From IMG/VR virus record IMGVR_UViG_3300046804_003469, positions 1-64,000 of that record: a DNA stretch of 64,000 bases. One strand, 5' to 3'. Numbering within the stretch: the first letter of the stretch is position 1; every line of letters begins with the position of its first letter. Under the pieces are notes generated by a model, which searched no databases, was not told the DNA's origin, and saw only the letters and a list, made by a program, of their open reading frames with translations. Shown here in pieces: positions 56,379-64,000 of the stretch. Both the position numbers and the translations under genes were made by a program. This DNA comes from a virus.

Positions 56379-57047
56379 ATGTTATTTGATGATCTTGCAG
56401 TAGGAAAAAGACTGTTTGTAGGAAATGGTAAACCAGAAATTCTTGGAAGAGGACCTTTGGAAGTTCGTGGTTCTGCCTATATTGAAGGTCCAGAAATTGT
56501 AGGTAATCCTAACCAATTTAAAACTCCTTCTCCAACTGAATTGGGAACTTTGATGTGTGGTCAGACGACAAACGTTGAAATGAAACCAATTCCTTTTTAT
56601 TCATTGTTTGTGAGAACTTTTGCCAGAATTAAAAGTTTTCTAAAAGTTGATACACTTTTGACCGTTGAACTTATCAACGCAAAAATAGTACATACAGAAG
56701 TTCTTATGGCAAAAACTAAGAACTTTATAATTGATCATCCAACAAAAAATGATAAAAAGTTAATTCATGCATGTTTAGAAGGTGCAGAAAATGGTGTTTA
56801 TGTAAGAGGAAGACTGACAAATTCAGATGAAATTAAATTGCCATATTACTGGTGCAAATTAGTAGATCCTGCATCAATTACTATATCCTTGACACCTATT
56901 GGATCACACCAAGATCTTTGTATTAAAAGATTAACATCAGATTCAGTTATCATTCAATCCAGACCAGGACAAATAATTGATTGCTTCTATCACATTTTTG
57001 CAGAAAGAGTAGATGTAGAAAAACTAACAACGGAGATTGATTCATGA
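56379..57047 (+). CDS. Virion structural protein, paralog A
   Basis: A 222-residue protein. The first 60 residues have beta-helix-like repeats (LEVRGSAYIEGPEIVGN). The C-terminal 100 residues form a domain (KNFIIDHPTKNDKKLIHACLEG, VYVRGRL, ITISLTPIGSHQDL, FAERVD) shared with the next gene. The domain resembles conserved tail-associated proteins of cyanophages; no enzymatic motif. An AGGAG site precedes the ATG. Confidence 0.65.
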   Translation: MLFDDLAVGKRLFVGNGKPEILGRGPLEVRGSAYIEGPEIVGNPNQFKTPSPTELGTLMCGQTTNVEMKPIPFYSLFVRTFARIKSFLKVDTLLTVELINAKIVHTEVLMAKTKNFIIDHPTKNDKKLIHACLEGAENGVYVRGRLTNSDEIKLPYYWCKLVDPASITISLTPIGSHQDLCIKRLTSDSVIIQSRPGQIIDCFYHIFAERVDVEKLTTEIDS

Positions 57048-57880
57048 CATTTACTTTTAAACATTATGGTACTTTTACTGGACCAAATAGTATAAACGGC
57101 GATTATCTTTATGATACTATATCACAAGAAGGAACGTGGCAAAATTTTCTACCAAATGATCCATCATTTAAACTAACTGATATTGCGGTAGTTTTATACA
57201 ATAATCAGGCAGATTATTGTGGAATGTATGTGAACGGTATTTCTTGCAGTACTTTAAATATTGCAAAAAACACTGGAAATTTATCACTTCTCAATATTAT
57301 GTCCAGTAATACAATATTCGCTGGAAGAACTATTACAAATGGAAATGTTTTAATTAATGGTGCTACTATTATTAATGGATCTCTTGTAGTAAATGGAGGT
57401 ATTAGTGGACCTACAATTACCAGTATTTACGCACAAATCGCATCAAAAAAATCTTTTGATATCCCACATCCTACTAAAAAGAATTATCGTTTAAGATATA
57501 TTTGTTTAGAAGGACCAGATGCTGAAGTTTATATAAGAGGGAAATTAGAAAATAAAAATATTATTGAACTTCCAGAATATTGGAAAAAATTAGTTCATGA
57601 GGAGACCATTGGTGTTTCTTTAACACCAATCGGTTATCATCAAGAATTATATGTAGAAAGAATTGAAGACGGTACGAAAATTTTTATTAAAAATAATAAA
57701 GAAGAAAATATTAATTGCACATACGTTGTCTATGGTGAAAGAAAAGATTGTAGTAAAAATATTTCTGAGTATAAAGGAACTTCTGCAGAAAATTATCCAG
57801 GTAACAATAATGAATATGTAATTAATGGTGGTTTAAGGAGAAATATCTTCAATATTACTTCTTTACCATCAAATAAATAA
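57044..57880 (+). CDS. Virion structural protein, paralog B
   Basis: A 278-residue protein with a beta-helix-like middle (ITNGNVLINGATIINGSLVVNGG) and the same C-terminal domain as paralog A: KSFDIPHPTKKNYRLRYICLEG, VYIRGKL, IGVSLTPIGYHQEL, VVYGERKD. The N-terminus differs. 4-bp overlap with paralog A. Presumed tail or fibre component. Confidence 0.66.
   Translation: MTFTFKHYGTFTGPNSINGDYLYDTISQEGTWQNFLPNDPSFKLTDIAVVLYNNQADYCGMYVNGISCSTLNIAKNTGNLSLLNIMSSNTIFAGRTITNGNVLINGATIINGSLVVNGGISGPTITSIYAQIASKKSFDIPHPTKKNYRLRYICLEGPDAEVYIRGKLENKNIIELPEYWKKLVHEETIGVSLTPIGYHQELYVERIEDGTKIFIKNNKEENINCTYVVYGERKDCSKNISEYKGTSAENYPGNNNEYVINGGLRRNIFNITSLPSNK
57872..57879 (+). promoter_or_regulatory. Late promoter AATAAATA over stop codon
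   Basis: AATAAATA over the paralog B stop TAA, 26 bp before ATG 57906. Confidence 0.5.
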
Positions 57881-57905
57881 AGATTAAAGGTATACAATCG
57901 TTATT

Positions 57906-58727
57906 ATGGCTGATTTTTTACCAGCACAAGGAGTGCTAACAATATTAGCGAATCAAAAATTAACATTAGCATCTGCTAATAGTGACGGAATAGGTCCAAA
58001 TCTTACATTGGCATCAAATAATGTATCAGAATATAAAACTTATGCATCTCAACTTGATTCAAAAATACTTCCGTTAATCAATGAGATTAATGCAAAAAAA
58101 CAACAAATTGTAAGTATTTGTGCATTAGCAGGAGCATCAGTTGGAGGAGGAAAAAATCCACCACTTTGCGGACTTTCAACAATTGCATCTAGTATTACAA
58201 CTCAATATTCTGGAATTGCAACTAGTCCTGTAATTACTGGTTTTGGAACAGCAAAAGGAGATACCGTTGGATTAGGAACTACTGCAGTAATTGCTTATGG
58301 AACAATATATCAAGATACTTTACAAGGATATTATTTTCCAAATTTAGAGAATGGAGTTTACAATACCACAAATCCATTAGAGAATCCTGCTTATGCTAGA
58401 ATTACATCATCATCAAATTTAGGAATAGGTCAAAGTACTAATTTATTCATTAATGATTCTGGGGGTAGTTTTCTTGGTTATTGTTATGCGTTTAGTGGAC
58501 CTGCTGGAACATGTGCTGGATATGCGTCTTCAATTTCAACTCTTATTTCTCAAATTACTGCCATAAGATCTAATATTATTTCGAATTATTTAAATAATCC
58601 AACTACAATAAAGGGTTATAAACATTCATCACAATTGCAAGTATGGTCTTTGAATAATGTTAAACTTGATAATACATCTAGTTCATCTGCAATTGATAAT
58701 GTTACAAATATTATCAAGAATATTTGA
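57906..58727 (+). CDS. Virion structural-like protein, unknown
   Basis: A 273-residue Ser/Thr/Ala-rich protein: a helical N-terminus (LILANQKLTLASA-type, YKTYASQLDSKILPLINEIN), a Gly-rich middle with small residues and a C-terminal helix (SSISTLISQITAIRSNII). Composition suits an extended virion or fibre part. No family recognised. Promoter 58738-58766 begins 11 bp after its stop. Confidence 0.55.
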   Translation: MADFLPAQGVLTILANQKLTLASANSDGIGPNLTLASNNVSEYKTYASQLDSKILPLINEINAKKQQIVSICALAGASVGGGKNPPLCGLSTIASSITTQYSGIATSPVITGFGTAKGDTVGLGTTAVIAYGTIYQDTLQGYYFPNLENGVYNTTNPLENPAYARITSSSNLGIGQSTNLFINDSGGSFLGYCYAFSGPAGTCAGYASSISTLISQITAIRSNIISNYLNNPTTIKGYKHSSQLQVWSLNNVKLDNTSSSSAIDNVTNIIKNI

Positions 58728-58737
58728 TAGGTATCAC

Positions 58738-58766
58738 TTGACAACCACGACCATCCGTGATATGAT
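58738..58766 (+). promoter_or_regulatory. Sigma70-type promoter
   Basis: TTGACA (58738-58743), 17 bp, TATGAT (58761-58766), before the 65-residue ORF at 58793. Confidence 0.74.
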
Positions 58767-58792
58767 AGTGAGGTAATCAAATCAATGAGTAA

Positions 58793-58990
58793 ATGACCTC
58801 AGAAATTGAACAGGAAGAATATCTGTCTCGTTGTGTTGTAGACACAAGTAGTCGGACTTTTAATCTTTATTCCAGTCTTGGTAATGAAAAGGTCGTAACT
58901 TGTGATACTATGGATGAGTTCATGAACGTTCTTATGTTTGTTCGCAACACAGTTCACGAAGATGAATTAGTCTACGCAAGTCCCCTCTAA
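58793..58990 (+). CDS. Small conserved-looking protein
   Basis: A 65-residue protein: SEIEQEEYLSRCVVDTSSRT, FNLYSSLGNEKVVTC, EFMNVLMFVRNTVHEDELVY. Small alpha/beta, no family. A promoter with 17-bp spacing precedes it by 27 bp. Confidence 0.6.
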   Translation: MTSEIEQEEYLSRCVVDTSSRTFNLYSSLGNEKVVTCDTMDEFMNVLMFVRNTVHEDELVYASPL

Positions 58991-58996
58991 AAACAC

Positions 58997-59025
58997 TTGA
59001 CAGAGTAATATACATATGTTATTCT
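58997..59025 (+). promoter_or_regulatory. Sigma70-type promoter of tRNA-Gly
   Basis: TTGACA (58997-59002), 17 bp, TATTCT (59020-59025), ending 9 bp before the tRNA. Confidence 0.65.
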
Positions 59026-59034
59026 GTTATACAT

Positions 59035-59106
59035 GCGGATGTAACTCAACGGTAGAGTGCCATCCTTCCAAGTTGGAAGTTGCGGGTTCGAATCCCGTCA
59101 TCCGCT
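59035..59106 (+). tRNA. tRNA-Gly (anticodon TCC)
   Basis: A cloverleaf: acceptor GCGGATG / CATCCGC, anticodon loop CTTCCAA with TCC at positions 34-36, T-arm GCGGG TTCGAAT CCCGT, discriminator T. The anticodon stem has one T-T mismatch. CCA is not encoded. It reads GGA and GGG codons, common in AT-biased phage genes. Confidence 0.9.
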
Positions 59107-59188
59107 TACCAAAATTGAATTTTATTTTCATTTTTGGTCGAAAAATTTTCCAGGAATTTTTTTCTATATTAGATTTTTGAAAATTTTT

Positions 59189-59195
59189 CTAAATA
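59189..59195 (+). promoter_or_regulatory. Late-element-like CTAAATA
   Basis: CTAAATA 21 bp before ATG 59217, after a 110-bp AT-rich gap following the tRNA that contains an inverted ACCAAAA / TTTTGGT (59108-59114, 59132-59138). Confidence 0.4.
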
Positions 59196-59216
59196 AACAA
59201 AAGTAGGAATTATCCT

Positions 59217-59486
59217 ATGAAGTACAGGATTGATGCCAGATATGTATGGTATAATCAAGGATCTCAAATAGTCCTAATGTACTTTATTCAAAATATTCCA
59301 TTTACTTTTGATGAACTTCCAGATACTGCCAAACAGGATTTGGAATTAATTCATTTGGCAGATCAAGAAAAACGTTGGGATCCTGAAGACTTATATCAAG
59401 CATCTTTTTATCTTATAGATGAAGAGTGTCATCCAATGCTTTTCGAATTGGACTTAGAAAATCCAGAAATACTGCCTTGTGATTAA
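59217..59486 (+). CDS. Hypothetical small protein between tRNAs
   Basis: An 89-residue alpha/beta protein: YRIDARYVWYNQGSQIVLMY, FTFDELPDTAKQDLELIHLA, LYQASFYLIDEECHPMLFEL. No family recognised. Its stop precedes tRNA-Thr by 1 bp. Confidence 0.55.
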   Translation: MKYRIDARYVWYNQGSQIVLMYFIQNIPFTFDELPDTAKQDLELIHLADQEKRWDPEDLYQASFYLIDEECHPMLFELDLENPEILPCD

Positions 59487-59487
59487 T

Positions 59488-59561
59488 GCCTTTGTAGCTC
59501 AGTTGGATAGAGCAGGGCTTTTGTAAAGCTCAGGTCGCAAGTTCAAGTCTTGTCAGGGGCT
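59488..59561 (+). tRNA. tRNA-Thr (anticodon TGT)
   Basis: Acceptor GCCTTTG / CAGGGGC with G-U pairs, anticodon stem GGGCT / AGCTC, loop TTTGTAA with TGT at positions 34-36, T-arm GCAAG TTCAAGT CTTGT. CCA is not encoded. It reads ACA and related Thr codons. Confidence 0.88.
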
Positions 59562-59580
59562 TAAGTTTATAAAAACTTAT

Positions 59581-59751
59581 ATGAAAATCAATCTCTGGTA
59601 TTGCAAAGATATGAAACAATGGCGCTGGACATTGTGTGATGATTCTCGTCCTATTGTTAAGCAAGAATCAGGTCAACAACCAGATTTAAGAGATGCCATG
59701 AACGATGTTGCGAGTACCGTTGAATATATACTTGACAAACAACATAATTGA
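59581..59751 (+). CDS. Small protein after tRNA-Thr
   Basis: A 56-residue protein, MKINLWYCKDMKQWRWTLCD start, ending DVASTVEYILDKQHN. A promoter at 59732-59760 overlaps its last codons. No family. Confidence 0.5.
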   Translation: MKINLWYCKDMKQWRWTLCDDSRPIVKQESGQQPDLRDAMNDVASTVEYILDKQHN

Positions 59752-59760
59752 TGGGATAAT
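59732..59760 (+). promoter_or_regulatory. Sigma70-type promoter of a short transcript
   Basis: TTGACA (59732-59737), 17 bp, GATAAT (59755-59760), over the last codons of the 56-residue ORF. A terminator follows within 70 bp. Confidence 0.62.
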
Positions 59761-59803
59761 ATATAAGGTGATACTGAACCAAAATCCCTTCCGTGTGACT
59801 TCT

Positions 59804-59836
59804 AAAACCTCCAAGAAATTGGAGGTTTTGTTGTTT
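59804..59836 (+). terminator. Terminator hairpin, GAAA loop
   Basis: An 11-bp stem AAAACCTCCAA / TTGGAGGTTTT with a GAAA loop, then GTTGTTT. It ends at the late promoter GATAAATA. Confidence 0.78.
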
Positions 59837-59844
59837 GATAAATA
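59837..59844 (+). promoter_or_regulatory. Late promoter GATAAATA
   Basis: GATAAATA directly after the terminator and 29 bp before the ATG of the giant virion gene at 59874. Confidence 0.6.
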
Positions 59845-59873
59845 ATCCATAACGGAACTTACATAGAAATAAA

Positions 59874-62800
59874 ATGGGTCTTTCCAGATTAGATAATTTT
59901 CTGAAGTCAACCAGAGGTACAGTTTTATATGTTGACCCTAATAGTCTTGATGCTACAGATAGCATTGAAAATTTAGGAAACTCTTTAACTAGACCATTTA
60001 AGACTATTCAAAGAGCCCTGATCGAAGCAGCAAGATTTTCATATCAACAAGGATTTAATAATGATAGATTTGGTAAGACCACTATCATGTTATATCCAGG
60101 AGAACATATTGTAGATAATAGACCTGGATGGATACCAAATGCTTCTTCTTTTGTGTTGAGAGATGGTACAACCTCAACAGATTTTACTGCGTGGAATAAT
60201 ATTACAAATTTTGATTTAACAACATCAAATAATGCCCTTTATAAACTAAACAGTATTCATGGTGGTGTAATTATACCAAGAGGTTGTTCTATTGTTGGTA
60301 TGGATCTTAGAAAAACTAAGATTCGTCCAACTTATGTTCCAAACCCAGCAAATGATTCCATTGAAAGATCCGCAATTTTCAGAGTAACTGGTGGTTGCTA
60401 TTTCTGGCAGTTTAGTATTTTTGATGCAGATCCAAACTCAATCTGTTTTAAAGATTATACATCTAATACTTTCTTACCTAATTTTTCTCACCATAAACTT
60501 TCCGTATTTGAATATGCGGATGGATATAATCCTGTTTATATTGCTGATGACTTTTTAGCATATTCAGATACCCGCACTGATCTGGATATGTATTATGAAA
60601 AAGTTGGTATCGTTTATGGACAAGCAACAGGAAGAGCAATTACTCCAGATTATCCTTCCACTCTTGTTGATATTCAACCAGTTATTGATGAATATCAAAT
60701 TGTTGGTTCTAGAGGATCTACTGTAGGAATTACCAGTATAATCTCTGGCGATGGAGTAAATGCTACCACAACAATTACAGTAACGACAGATACAGCATTA
60801 CCTGCAATTAATGTCGATACGCCAATTCAAATACTGGGTGTTGGATCTCCTGGTTATGATGGTCAATATGTTATAAATCAAGTTGTAAATCCATATACCA
60901 TAAAATACTTAGTTCCAACAGTTCCAACTGTAGCAAGACCAAGTTCTTTAGGGGCAACTCTTAATATTGCTGTAGATACAGTAAATTCTTCATCTCCATA
61001 TATTTTCAACGTTTCATTAAGATCTGTCTATGGAATGTGTGGAATAAATGCAGATGGCAGCAAAGCCACTGGATTTAAGAGTATGGTTGTTGCTCAATTC
61101 ACTGGAATTGGACTACAAAAAGATGATAATGCCTTTGTTCGATACAATTATTCTACAGGACAATATGAAGATTCTACATCAATAGTTAATCTTCATAGCG
61201 ATTCAAAGGCAGTATTTAAACCATCATATGAAAATTTCCATATTAAAGCATCTAATAATGCATATTTACAGTTAGTTTCTGTATTTGCTATTGGTTTTGC
61301 AAATCACTTTGTTGTTGAATCTGGTGGTGATTTTTCAATTAATAATTCAAACTCTAACTTTGGTTCTAAATCTTTAGTAGCATCTGGATTTAGAGATAAT
61401 TCATTTCCTCAAGATGATATTGGATATGTAACCCATATTATTCCACCAAAACAAATTGAAGCATCGGAAGTTAATTTAGAATATGACGCAATTGATGTAG
61501 CACTTACTGTAGGTGTTGGTAATACTAGTAGATTATATCTTTATGGGGAAAATAATTTTGGTGATCCACCACCAGCAGTTATTGATGGTTATAGAATCGG
61601 TGCAAGGTCTAATGAAAAAATTTATGTGCAAGTTTCGCAAGGAGGTGAAACTCAAACATATTCATCACGCATTATCATGCCAGATACTGCGTTTACATAT
61701 GTTCAAACATCATCTCAAAAAATTGCATTTGTAAACAAACAAAGTGTTACAAATCTTGTTGGACTTGGAAATAGCATTTCTAATAATGTTATTACTTTTT
61801 CATATCCACACCAATTTTTAAATGGCGAATCAATTCGTATTTTAAGTGATGATGGTCACTTACCAGATGGCATAACTCCAAATGAAGTATATTATGCAAT
61901 TACAACTGGATTAAATATTGATCAGATTAAAGTCGCTCAAACTTTAAGTGATGCTATTAATGGTCAAGCAATTGACATTAATGCTCAAGGAGGTAATTTA
62001 TACGTTGTAAGTAGAGTATCTGATAAAAATTCTGGAGATTATGGTCATCCAGTTCAATGGGATGCTACAAATAACAACTGGTACATTAATGTAAGTACTG
62101 TTGCGGAAAATGAAATTTATTCCTTAATCACTAATTTGGGAGTTGCAAACTTAGGTAACGCAACACCTAGAACTTATATTAAAAGAGTACCTGATAGTAG
62201 AGGATTAATTGATACAATTTATAGATTGAGATATGTTATACCAAAAGATTCTTCGGTAACTGCAAGACCACCTCTTGATGGATATATCTTACAGGTATCT
62301 AATAATGTTATTGGTGCTGGCACGTCAGAAATACAAAAATATTTTAATCCAAATAATGCAACATTATCTAGATCAACAGACTTAAGAAATCCTAGTTTTA
62401 TTTCTGGAGCATTCTGGTATGGTGGTTATGCATTTATCAATACAGAGTTACCACATAGATTATCATTAGGATCTATTGTTCAGATATCAAATGTAAAGAG
62501 TACAGGAAATCCAACTGGAACTTATGGTCTTGGTTTTAATAATGTATTCCAAGTTGTTCAAATTTCAAACGCTAAGCAATTTACAGTTATTCTTACGATA
62601 CCTCCAGGTACTTTTACAAATAATACTTCTTCTAGAGATTCAAGTCTTCCATATTTCCAGAGAAAATCAACTTATGGAACTTATCAAATTTATAGAAGTT
62701 CTGAAATTAAAAAATATATTCCTTCCATTCAAGATGGTGTTTATCATTTAATTATTACAAATTCTTCAAACTCACCAACTGTTACACCATTCAATAACTT

Positions 62801-64000
62801 AAAATTCTCACAACCAATTCAAAATCTTTATCCACAAACAAATAGAGATAATCCATCATCAGATCCAAATCCATCACAATGTTATGCAGTATCTGATCAA
62901 ATTGGTAGAGTTGTTATTAATGATCCTCAAAATAGCATCAGTAAGGAATCTCTTGCAAGAGGATTATATGATGTAAATGTTGCTTTTGCTATCACGGACA
63001 TTTCCACAAAAACCACATATAATGATCATATATTTTACACAGCGATTGATCATGGACTTTCTGGTATTACATCAGTAAGTATTTTATCTGGAGGAAGTAG
63101 TTATGTTCCAGGAACTTATTATAATGCAAGCCTTGTTGGTATTGGAACTTCTGTAACTGGCTCAAATGCATCTGCATTAGTTGTAGTTAATGCTTCTGGA
63201 AATGTTTCAAACGTCCAAATTATGGATGGTGGTAGTGCTTATGGCATAGGAAATACTTTATCAGTTACAGGTATAGGAACTGCAGGTTCTCCAGGATCTG
63301 GTGCAGTTGTACAAGTAACTAGTATTATAGATCCAACTAATGATACCTTGTCCATTCTTGGTATTAGTAGTTTTGCATTCTTAAATTATAATACTCTGTA
63401 TAGAATTACAGGAGTAGATGTTGGAAAACCAAAAGAAATTAATGTAAAATCATCTGAAATAATTACTGGAATTACGACTTTAGTTCTTGGTACTGGAGTT
63501 GTACAAACTGCGGGTGTTTCTAATGCTGGAAAATCCATAGGAGTATCTTCATTAACTTATGATAGAATAACAGGAATTTCTACATTAAACTTTACAAATG
63601 CTCATGGATTTAAAGTTGATAATAAGATTAGACTTTCTGGATGTGATGATACATTCTTTGAGTCTAAAGATTATATTGTTAAGAGAGTAAATAATTTATC
63701 ATCTATTTCTATTAATACTGGTATTACTACAGTTGCAGTTTCTACTGGTGGAACTTCAATTTATGCTTTAAGACATTCATTCTCATCGTATGGAGGTGAT
63801 GTTGATACTGATAATGAAAATACTTCTGGTCGTATTATTCCTGCATATGGTGGATCTACAACATTATTAACTCAAACAGTTCTTTCGACAACATCAGATA
63901 GCGTTGCATTTGTAATTACTGATGCTGTACAATCAGGATTAAAAATTGGTGATTATCTATCAATTAATGATGAAATTGTTAGAATTAGACAAAACGTTAC
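59874..64000 (+). CDS. Giant virion structural protein, N-terminal 1,375 residues (runs off window)
   Basis: An open frame from ATG 59874 to the window end with no stop. The start (GLSRLDNFLKSTRGTVLYVD, then SLTRPFKTIQRALIEAARFS) is a parallel beta-helix-like start with DGRPFKTIQ-type motif seen in tail fibre and tailspike proteins. Many Gly/Ser/Thr-rich beta repeats follow (GITSVSILSGGSSYVPGTYY, NTLSVTGIGTAGSPGSG). It is presumed to be a tail fibre or baseplate-peripheral protein; the exact role is open. Confidence 0.78.
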   Translation, partial: MGLSRLDNFLKSTRGTVLYVDPNSLDATDSIENLGNSLTRPFKTIQRALIEAARFSYQQGFNNDRFGKTTIMLYPGEHIVDNRPGWIPNASSFVLRDGTTSTDFTAWNNITNFDLTTSNNALYKLNSIHGGVIIPRGCSIVGMDLRKTKIRPTYVPNPANDSIERSAIFRVTGGCYFWQFSIFDADPNSICFKDYTSNTFLPNFSHHKLSVFEYADGYNPVYIADDFLAYSDTRTDLDMYYEKVGIVYGQATGRAITPDYPSTLVDIQPVIDEYQIVGSRGSTVGITSIISGDGVNATTTITVTTDTALPAINVDTPIQILGVGSPGYDGQYVINQVVNPYTIKYLVPTVPTVARPSSLGATLNIAVDTVNSSSPYIFNVSLRSVYGMCGINADGSKATGFKSMVVAQFTGIGLQKDDNAFVRYNYSTGQYEDSTSIVNLHSDSKAVFKPSYENFHIKASNNAYLQLVSVFAIGFANHFVVESGGDFSINNSNSNFGSKSLVASGFRDNSFPQDDIGYVTHIIPPKQIEASEVNLEYDAIDVALTVGVGNTSRLYLYGENNFGDPPPAVIDGYRIGARSNEKIYVQVSQGGETQTYSSRIIMPDTAFTYVQTSSQKIAFVNKQSVTNLVGLGNSISNNVITFSYPHQFLNGESIRILSDDGHLPDGITPNEVYYAITTGLNIDQIKVAQTLSDAINGQAIDINAQGGNLYVVSRVSDKNSGDYGHPVQWDATNNNWYINVSTVAENEIYSLITNLGVANLGNATPRTYIKRVPDSRGLIDTIYRLRYVIPKDSSVTARPPLDGYILQVSNNVIGAGTSEIQKYFNPNNATLSRSTDLRNPSFISGAFWYGGYAFINTELPHRLSLGSIVQISNVKSTGNPTGTYGLGFNNVFQVVQISNAKQFTVILTIPPGTFTNNTSSRDSSLPYFQRKSTYGTYQIYRSSEIKKYIPSIQDGVYHLIITNSSNSPTVTPFNNLKFSQPIQNLYPQTNRDNPSSDPNPSQCYAVSDQIGRVVINDPQNSISKESLARGLYDVNVAFAITDISTKTTYNDHIFYTAIDHGLSGITSVSILSGGSSYVPGTYYNASLVGIGTSVTGSNASALVVVNASGNVSNVQIMDGGSAYGIGNTLSVTGIGTAGSPGSGAVVQVTSIIDPTNDTLSILGISSFAFLNYNTLYRITGVDVGKPKEINVKSSEIITGITTLVLGTGVVQTAGVSNAGKSIGVSSLTYDRITGISTLNFTNAHGFKVDNKIRLSGCDDTFFESKDYIVKRVNNLSSISINTGITTVAVSTGGTSIYALRHSFSSYGGDVDTDNENTSGRIIPAYGGSTTLLTQTVLSTTSDSVAFVITDAVQSGLKIGDYLSINDEIVRIRQNV

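Noticed and set aside
59108-59138. ACCAAAA/TTTTGGT inverted repeat after tRNA-Gly as terminator
   Set aside because: The stem is weak, the loop long and AT-rich, and there is no T run directly after.
1-64000. CRISPR array, integrase, attachment site or insertion sequence
   Set aside because: No repeated spacer-like units, recombinase motifs or terminal repeats were seen.

Overview
This window is part of the genome of a T4-like cyanophage (a myovirus of marine Synechococcus or Prochlorococcus). The evidence is a set of T4 core genes (32, 33, 59, 53, 48, 4, 54, 26, 51, 27, 5) combined with cyanobacterium-derived auxiliary genes (psbA, psbD, two hli, cp12, pstS, an SLH/OprB-type porin, speD, phoH, thyX). 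The DNA is AT-rich and densely packed with 1-4 bp stop/start overlaps. There is no integrase, attachment site or CRISPR, so the phage is probably lytic.

Layout. (1) 1-19.7 kb, + strand: a carbohydrate cassette of about 24 genes. It holds nucleotide-sugar enzymes (GDP-mannose 3,5-epimerase, other epimerases, two UDP-glucose-dehydrogenase relatives), two very small DegT-type aminotransferase-like proteins (one fused to an acetyltransferase), FkbM and class I methyltransferases, three GT11 fucosyltransferase-like proteins, one ABO-type GT6 glycosyltransferase, two GT25-like enzymes and NAD synthetase. (2) 19.7-23.5 kb: host-response genes, namely a porin, pstS behind a Pho-box-like repeat, hli - small ORF - hli, and a peroxiredoxin. 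(3) 23.5-29.7 kb: a lysis and envelope region with two endolysin-like enzymes sharing one N-terminal module, a holin candidate, a staphylococcal-type nuclease, an exported HEGWH metalloprotease, and a minus-strand run of exported proteins. (4) 29.7-33.4 kb: psbA with a structured leader, psbD, small membrane proteins and a LOG-family enzyme. (5) 33.4-41.3 kb: small conserved proteins, glutaredoxin, speD, thyX, phoH, a RecB-like exonuclease and the T4 genes 33, 59 and 32. (6) 41.3-58.7 kb: baseplate, tail and head-completion genes, 53-48-x-4 on the minus strand and 54-26-51-two hydrolase-bearing tail proteins-27-cp12-5-needle on the plus strand. (7) 58.7-64 kb: tRNA-Gly(UCC), tRNA-Thr(UGU), small ORFs and the first 1,375 codons of a giant virion protein that runs off the window.

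Regulation can be read from the sequence. Nine sites have a sigma70-type -35/-10 pair with exactly 17 bp spacing and a TTGAC core (before porin, hli, psbA, psbD, the thyX operon, gene 33, gene 32, the 58.8-kb ORF and tRNA-Gly, with a tenth at 59.7 kb). Several of these overlap the stop codon of the gene before. The sugar cassette uses TGnTATAAT elements. Lysis and structural genes carry T4-type late elements (TATAAATA and NATAAATA) about 18-30 bp before the start codon. Intrinsic terminators follow the porin, peroxiredoxin, psbA, psbD and speD genes.

Taken together the genes suggest a phage that decorates itself or the host with complex glycans, keeps photosystem II, phosphate uptake and redox balance running, redirects carbon flux through CP12, makes nucleotides, and builds a baseplate with several peptidoglycan-cleaving domains.
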